From the NCBI GenBank assembly GCA_965153455.1, contig OZ234499.1:12148271-12212270 (forward strand): a DNA stretch of 64,000 nt, written 5' to 3'. A program made the translations under genes and the position numbers. The first letter of the stretch is position 1; each line of letters begins with the position of its first letter. The notes beneath the pieces were generated by a model. The model made no database searches and was not told where the DNA came from. It was given only the letters and a program-made list of their open reading frames with translations. Positions 58,101-64,000 of this stretch are shown here, piece after piece. The stretch is from Sphagnum compactum (lineage: Eukaryota; Bryophyta; Sphagnopsida; Sphagnales).

Positions 58101-61096
58101 AGGCCCCGGAAACACATAAGACGCTCCGGACACGAAACTCTGCAGGGCATGTAACAATTCGCTGGATTCCATAATCTGCCAAATTTACATCAAACAAAAC
58201 AATTCCACGCCGAGAATGTCAGGACATAAATCTCCTCACCACAGTCCCCCGCCCCCCGCCCCCGGCCCCGCCGCTCTGCACTAGAAGTCAGGGCTGAAAA
58301 AAATTGGAGAGGCCATCTCTGAGCATTTTTGGCTTGTTGTTTGGCCCCAAATTACTAATAAATGCTAGATAGAATATTGACCTCAATAATGCTTTGCAAC
58401 ATTTGGTAGCAAAATTGGCTTCCCCAATTTGATGGTATATCCTTTTTCCAGCCTTCCAGCCAAATACAAGTCTTAACAAGTTCAGCATCAATTCATTAGT
58501 AACCTTGGGGGGCAGATTGAAAAGAAGTTTTTTTTTCTATTTCAGCCTTGACTCCTAGTGTAAAGCCCTTGAGGCTGATTTCAACTTTTGAACCAATAGG
58601 AATGCTTGATTTGAGTTAAACATTGGCCTTGGACTCCTCTTGTAAAGTGGGCCTAATAAGTCAGCCAGCCTCTGGAGGTAAAAATTGGTTTTGGTCATAG
58701 GAAGAGAAAACTAATTAATTAATTAAAAAATAAAGGGAAAAAACCCCAAAAAAAAAAAAAAAAAAAAAACCCCTATCTAGTTTGGTCATGGGAAGAGGGG
58801 GAAAAATAATTAATTAAATTTATTTATTTTTTAAAAACCTATCTAGTTTAGTTTAGTTTAGTCTATTGAGCACATGTTGTACAGAGGAACAGCTGGCGAT
58901 GTTTAACGGCATGTGCGAGAACAGATGAGTTTTACGCACGTGAATCTTCAGTGCTGACGGACGGTTACGCACATATTCTAAGAGATGGGATGGATCGATA
59001 TTCCGCGGTAAAATATTACATTACGTGGACGAGGGCTTGTCCCAGGAATTTATGTTTTCGTGGAATCACTTTTCCAACTTTTGCGTGCATAATGTTTGAA
59101 ACGTGCGCTACAGCAGCTCAGGCTGTACCTACGTGTGTGGGACCCTTGAAAGTCCCGGGTTGTGCGAAACCGACCGAGTGAGAAGATCATACTCACTTTT
59201 TTGGGGAAATCACAAGGAAAGAGCCACAGACACGGTCCTCGCAGTGTTTTTTTCTTTTTTCTTTTTCAATTTTGTGATTTTTGCTCAAATGGGAATCATC
59301 CATAAGATGATTTAGCCAAATGTGGCGATAAGAAAATAATAAAGTAAATGAAATTTTTTTCCTAGCATCCTTATATATTTTTGGGTTACCTGCTGGAACT
59401 TCGGAAAGAATTTGAAGAATTGTTTTTCGAAATTTGGCGAGTAAAAAAACTCCAAAAAAAAAAACATTAAAATTTCGCCAAATTGGGAAAAACAAATCCC
59501 CCAAAAAGAAAAACACCAGTCGATCTACTTTCGATCAATCAGAGTTAGACTTTCGCGCTGGGGGTGGGGCGCGGGTGGTGAGGTCCCACTGACTACAACG
59601 GATGAACTAGACTTTTTTCATTCAGTTTCGGTCGTTCTCGTTCAGAAAATGCATTGGGCACTGACGAAGAACAGTGAAGAAGAGTGGAACTTTGGATGTT
59701 GTTATCTTCCGAACAGTAACATAATCCGTCCGGACGTCCTGAAGCATCAGCCTCCTTGACGTCTAGCATCATCGTCCTAGAAGAGACAAAAATGAAATTC
59801 TTTCGCAAAAAAATTTCTCGCTTGACGAGACGAGACGAGCGAGCTTACTTTCAGCAAACACTTCCCCCAATTTTTTTTAAAGAAATGCCGTCAAAAGAAA
59901 CCTTCGACTGAAGAGGAAGAGGAAAACCAAACTAAAATGAGCACATTTGTGATCATTTGCAATTCTCCTCTGAAAACAAACAAGACTAGAATCTCGAGAA
60001 CTCGAGAGACGAGAAATCCCAGTATAAGAAATCTTCGGATTTAAAACTTAAGACATTGGGTGCGCTGGTGATGAAAATGCCACAATGTCCGCAACTTCAT
60101 TCAGCTGGCAACAAAACTCAAGAGTTTAATCGCGCACTAGTTAATTAGTTTTGTCATCGAGGTTACTCCGACTGTTGCTTGAGTCGGGAAATCGGACGTG
60201 TAGTAGCATTGAACTGCGACTGGGTCTTTTGGTGCATTGCAAAAACCCATTCGCAGTTCCGAAAACTGGTTGTGATCTCGAAAGAAATCTAGGGGTTTAA
60301 GAAGAAGAAGAAGAAGAAGAAAAAAGGGGGGAAGAAGAATGGGTTTTGAGAGCTTAGTAGTACCAGATCCGTTGAAGCTAGCTCCAAGCAGTACATGTTT
60401 GCATCGGATCCATATCCCGGGAGGCACACGATTGTCTGCATTTGACAGCAACCCAAGAAATTGAAACACACTCAGTTAGAGAAAATCAGAGATTCAGCTG
60501 CAGCTGCTCACTGGCTGGCTGGTAACAGCACATCTCAGATTCTCGAAGCAATCCCGCACGAAAAACAAGTTTTTGAAGCATCAATCAATCAATCAAAGCA
60601 ACAGAAACGATGAAGCTTTTCACCTTGATTGTTGATGCCTGCCAATCCCGCAAAAAGATTTCGCACATTCCAACCCATGTTTCAGCATAACAAACAAACG
60701 ATCAGTACTGAATTGAGGGCAGCTTGAATATCGGACCACGAGTTTCGCTAGAAACACAGATCTGAGAAATGGCGTCAATGAAGGCGAAGAATCTGTTGTG
60801 TAATTCGCGAAGCCTGCACAGAGCTTCAAGAGAATCCTGGCATTGTGAGAATTACGAGCGACAGATCATCGAGGACATTACCTGCAAAAACTGGTCTTTG
60901 GGTTCGTCTGTGGGCAGTCGAGGCGAGTCGCTAGTCCACCAGAGAGGGAATCGCTGAGAAAGCGCCTTGACTGCGCACCTGCAGACATTTGAGTAGGTGA
61001 ATTCGTGAGGAGCGCTTAGTTAGAGAGCAGCAGCAACACTCGGAGAATTGCGAATGAATTGCGCTCAGGAATTTGCAAGAGTTCTTCAAGCCTGAC

Positions 61097-61134
<38 letters not shown>

Positions 61135-61658
61135 CAATGGGGCTTCAAAGAAAAGACAGTGAGTGCGGTGGTACCTGTAGCTTGAACGCGTGAAAGCGCA
61201 AGATTTGTAATCAGAGTAGGACAATCTTTGAGCATTAGGAAGACTGGCCAAGCTCCGATCATTGAAGTAGCCCGTGCTCCACTCTAGAGGCCTGCTAAGT
61301 ACGCAAGAATGATGGACTACAGATTCAGCTCCCAATGAATTCAATTGAGCTACAGATTCTTCATCGATCAGCACACCAGATTCTACGGGATTCCCCTCTC
61401 AATTGGTTAGAATTGCAGCGGACAATGTAAGGGAATTTAGGTTTTCAAGTACCGGTTAAGAGGAGTGAGCTTCCAGACGACAGCGTAATCAATCCACTGC
61501 CAATTCTGCAGTAGCGCTTGCAGTTTCTCCTCCCAATCCGACTCCGCACGATAACGATAAAGATGATGATGATTCGCGTAACTAGCTGCTGCTGCGTTAT
61601 ACTCCATTGAAATTATGCCCGTCAAGCTGCTACTCCGTTGTTCTTCCGCCACATTCAT
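55196..61658 (-). CDS. MYC_N-bHLH transcription factor (IIIf / GL3-TT8-like)
   Basis: Supported exons: 61658-61453, 61291-61175, 60978-60882 (less sure), 60435-60364, 58175-56232, 56030-55599, 55369-55196 (TGA). The N-terminus has MYC_N landmarks WIDYAVVWKL, LEWSTGYFND, TIVCLPG and LELASTD, joined in phase to IMESSELLHALQSFV. The 648-codon exon is low complexity with Gly, Gln and Ala runs. It ends in the basic region HKLAERDRR (His-Glu-Arg set for G-box binding) and TLRTIIPSTKK, then NDKLSVLSNTIEYIRQL after the intron. The C-terminus (LIIKVQAP..LELEVGSLSYEIS, then YRNAVQASLERAL) is ACT-like. IIIf proteins partner R2R3-MYB and WD40 factors in flavonoid or epidermal programmes; that role here is inference. 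Start may be Met1 or Met18. The segment 60880-60620 is unresolved: it holds a 45-base gap with TAA and an in-frame TGA. Confidence 0.8.
56099..56126. repeat. (ATCA)n microsatellite in a bHLH intron
   Basis: About six ATCA units in the intron that splits the bHLH domain. Confidence 0.85.
56232..58175 (-). other. Large internal exon of the bHLH gene
   Basis: A 1944-base exon, phase 0 at both ends, after an acceptor TTTGGCAG and ending AAG before GTACC. It supplies the acidic, Gln-, Ala- and Gly-rich middle of the protein, with runs such as GGGGGGG, QQQQQQ and AAAAAG, and the first half of the bHLH. The ATG at 58172 could be mistaken for the start, but it is preceded by an acceptor and the upstream exons join in frame. 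Confidence 0.85.
58749..58771. repeat. Poly-A tract in the long bHLH intron
   Basis: A run of more than 20 A followed by CCCC, within the ~2.2-kb intron between 60364 and 58175. Near-copies of a TAGTTTGGTCATGGGAAGAG phrase flank it. Confidence 0.8.
59270..59520 (-). repeat. Dispersed repeat, copy 4 (inverted), in a bHLH intron
   Basis: On the minus strand shows CAGGTAACCCAAAAATATAT then AAGGATGCT (core 59363-59393), then CCACATTTGGCTAAATCATC and GGATGATTCCCA. All blocks of the family are present in the same order as at 63425. Confidence 0.75.
60299..60322. repeat. (AAG)n microsatellite
   Basis: About seven AAG units in the long bHLH intron, just downstream of the TIVCLPG exon; on the sense strand a CTT tract. 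Confidence 0.85.
61098..61131. repeat. (GA)n microsatellite next to a strong acceptor
   Basis: About sixteen GA units. On the bHLH sense strand this is a (CT)n pyrimidine tract directly followed by CATGTCAG, an excellent 3' splice site at about 61094. A possible alternative exon begins there. Confidence 0.85.
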
Positions 61659-62612
61659 TCACCAGTTCTTCCTCGGAACGAATCCTCGTAGCACAGCACT
61701 CAATCTCTCCAAAAAAAAACTCTTCCTTCCAAACTGTCAAACTCTCTCTCTCTCGTGCGCTCAAGAGTCATTAGTCACTCACAAATTCACAAACATTTAC
61801 CCATTGCGCAATTGAACCCATTCCTCACACAAGAAAAACAGTTCCCGAATCTCCTCAACCAACCAACCAACCAACCAAGCTACTGCGATTCACGCAGCTG
61901 AATGAAAGGCAATTCCTTCATCAAAATTTCCAAAACTTGCCCTGAAACAGCCAAAATCCGCATACACTGGAACAAAAAAAAGAACAAGAAGCAATCCAAT
62001 TTAATCTGCCGCCAGAGCCTCTAAAACCCATGGAAACATTCGAAAAAAAAAACACACACACACACACACACACACACAGCACTACACTACTCCACTCCAC
62101 TCCACTCCACTCCAGCTACAAAAACAAAATTAAAACCAAAAAAAACTCTCAAGAATCACAAGCGAAGCAAAAACCCACAAAAATTCGGAGTAGAGACAGA
62201 GACAGAGGAGAGAGTTGTGAGCGGGAGAGAAGAAGACTCTTCAATTTGTGGGAGAGAATTTGTTTCTCTTTAGAGCTCACCTCTTCCCTTTGTTTGTTCT
62301 CCTCCACCCCCTCCCCCCCCACTCGGCTCTCCCTTTTGGCTCCACCTGGCACGCTGTGGCGAGCAAGCTAGTACCCTAAGCTGCGTGGGTCCCTTCTCCC
62401 ACCCAGCCCCCGGGAGAACCGAGCCGCAACCCTTTTCGTTGAAAGTTGTGGGGTTCTAAACATCAAATGGTCCCTACATATGCACATGCCCTATAAATCA
62501 ACCTTACCAACCCCCTCTTGCCTACTCCCTACTCCCTACTCCATACTTACTATTTCTTTCTTTGTCTATTTATTTATTTCATTTAGGTTGGTTGGTTGGT
62601 TTTTTCTTTTTT
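61659..62612. other. 5' UTR and promoter region of the bHLH gene
   Basis: Upstream of the minus-strand start. Contains a CCAACCAACCAACCAA tract near 61860, a (CA)n tract at 62052-62079 followed by repeated CACTC (62090-62115), and G+C-richer sequence to about 62430. On the plus strand CCCTATAAATCA at 62490 looks like a TATA box but points away from the gene. No upstream gene was seen. Confidence 0.5.
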
Positions 62613-62641
62613 TTCATTTTTTTTTTTTTTTTTTTTTTTTT
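62613..62641. repeat. Poly-T tract
   Basis: Nearly 29 consecutive T followed by G-rich sequence; non-coding. Confidence 0.85.
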
Positions 62642-64000
62642 GGGGTTTGGGGGTGTTGGAATTGGGGGGTATTTGCTTTGGTTCTACTAGTGTGGCCTGT
62701 GCCGTTTGCCCAAGTGTGAACCCGTTACAAAGTAGGGAAACTCAACATGTGAACATTGTTTTGCAATGTATGTATCAATATTTTGAACCGCCAAATATGA
62801 AAGGAAATCATGCTTGAATTGAAGGGTAAGCCTTCAAGTGTTAGCACATTCTCAACTGATTTTTTTCCTTCCAAAACCTGGCTTTTTGGAAATTATTTGA
62901 ATTTTCAGTGGTAGAAATCACTTTTTAAATCAATATCTCTCACATTCTAAATCCAAATCTTACCAAATAAATTCCATTTAAATCCTGCTCATCAAGATCT
63001 TTCCAACAACACCAAAGGCACAATTCCAATTCCTCCAAAAATTTCAGCTACAATTTAATTTAATTTCCAGTGAAAAAATCATTCAACATTCCAAGAACTT
63101 TTGCACTGCAAGTCCAAATGTCATGGAACCATGCCCATGCCCCCCTGCACCCCTCCTCCTTGCGAGCTTTTCAAAGACACCAAGAACACAATCTGAAGCA
63201 TCCCAGTTCGGTGGATCTCATAACTACAAAACAAAACAAACTACCTTCCTTCATAGATAGATAGCTTATCTGTGCAACCCGGAATCAAACCCACACTTGA
63301 AAACCCTATTCATAAAATTTTGAATTTTTTTTTCACAAGTTCAATGATTGCTTTGGAAACAAAATCGCCGGAATTTCAATAATTTTCTTAAACTAAAATA
63401 AGTTGCCATATTTTAATATTTCAAGTAGGTAGCCAAAAAATATATAAGGCTTTTTTTTTCATAGCCAAATTTGGCTAAATCGTCTTCTGGATGATCACCA
63501 CCAAGTTGGCTACATTAGAACAATTGGGGAAAAACAAATCAGAGAAGAGAATTCAATGATATTTTTATTTTTATTTTCCAATTTTCTGATGTTGCATCCT
63601 TAGCAAGCATTTGAAAAAATATTTAACATTAAACGGTTCTAAGACCGTAAGAATTTTTTTTGGAAACTTATAACCCTCTTATTATTTATTTCGCGAAGCC
63701 CAGTGAACCCAGTTCAAAACCCCTGCTTTTTTGGCGAATTTTTTCCAATTAAAAAATTAAAAAAGCCTTTTTAGGGGCCGCAGCCCAAGGAAAAAAATGT
63801 CGCATTTTGACCAAATTTCACACCCAAGAAAAAGAAAACCAGCTGATACCCGTACCTCAGACCTAACTAATATATTAAAATCACCAAGTACCACGTTCCC
63901 TTCAAGTTCCCAATCTGTTCCCTAGGTTCCTGATGTGTTCCTCAAGGGTGTTCCCAATAGCACCTCGCTTTAATCCCATATGTTTTTTTTGCCCAAACTC
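62642..64000. other. Intergenic, with dispersed repeat copy 5
   Basis: No gene recognised. A dispersed-repeat copy occupies about 63300-63560. The last ~120 bases are rich in GTTCCC words (CACGTTCCC, GTTCCCAATC, TGTTCCCTAGG) reminiscent of the ~107-bp array upstream of the LRR-WD40 gene, and run off the window. Confidence 0.45.
63300..63560 (+). repeat. Dispersed repeat, copy 5
   Basis: Core AGGTAGCCAAAAAATATATA then AGGC at 63425-63450, then AGCCAAATTTGGCTAAATC and GGATGATCACCACCA. It matches copy 4 over about 200 bases when inverted. Confidence 0.75.

Noticed and set aside
58115-58172. ATG at 58172 as the bHLH start codon
   Set aside because: An acceptor lies three bases upstream, and upstream minus-strand exons with MYC_N landmarks join to it in frame.
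56077-58174. Plus-strand frames opposite the bHLH gene
   Set aside because: They are mirror frames of CAG/GCA-rich coding sequence on the other strand (Leu- and Gln-rich translations).
62485-62500. TATAAAT as a promoter for a plus-strand gene
   Set aside because: No plus-strand coding sequence follows; downstream is a poly-T tract.

Overview
The window reads as nuclear DNA from a land plant: genes with many short GT-AG introns, plant-specific protein families, and long A+T-rich stretches full of decayed transposons. Low gene density and abundant hAT fragments suggest a large-genome seed-free vascular plant, perhaps a fern. That is inference; no organelle, rRNA or tRNA marker fixes the taxon.

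Three recognisable genes all lie on the minus strand. (1) 4289-9492: a 12-exon gene for a 940-residue leucine-rich-repeat plus WD40 protein; every exon joins in phase. (2) 32590-33663: a single-exon fasciclin-like arabinogalactan protein. (3) 55196-61658: a bHLH transcription factor with a MYC_N-type N-terminus, a very large low-complexity exon, a canonical bHLH and an ACT-like C-terminus, closest to the GL3/EGL3/TT8 (IIIf) type. An inorganic pyrophosphatase pseudogene lies at 49179-49617.

Most of the remainder is mobile DNA. Two copies of one hAT family (1-2864, cut by the window edge, and 17062-21027) share a long internal GAGGCAAC-type repeat. A second hAT relic lies at 22387-24741. Small inverted-repeat elements occur as three ~115-bp MITEs (21411, 25778, 31125), three 650-800-bp elements ending in GGGTGAAAAC-type repeats (35075, 36919, 41837), a foldback at 13757-14119 and a TIR element at 15729-16597. 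A truncated Ty1/copia element (LTR, primer-binding site, gag) is at 45218-45918. A dispersed repeat with core ATATATAAGGATGCT occurs five times.

Tandem structure is frequent: five ~107-bp units upstream of gene 1, a ~1-kb tandem duplication at 51266-53250, a 114-bp duplication at 53542-53768, a ~30-bp minisatellite at 26430-26705, and a ~42-bp GAAGAA minisatellite just beyond the bHLH stop codon. The most interesting points are two tandem duplications that each copy a 5' splice site in adjacent introns of gene 1, unresolved stop codons inside the MYC_N region of the bHLH gene, and the pyrophosphatase relic whose Arg CGN codons have become TGN. No CRISPR array, operon or other prokaryote-type system is present.
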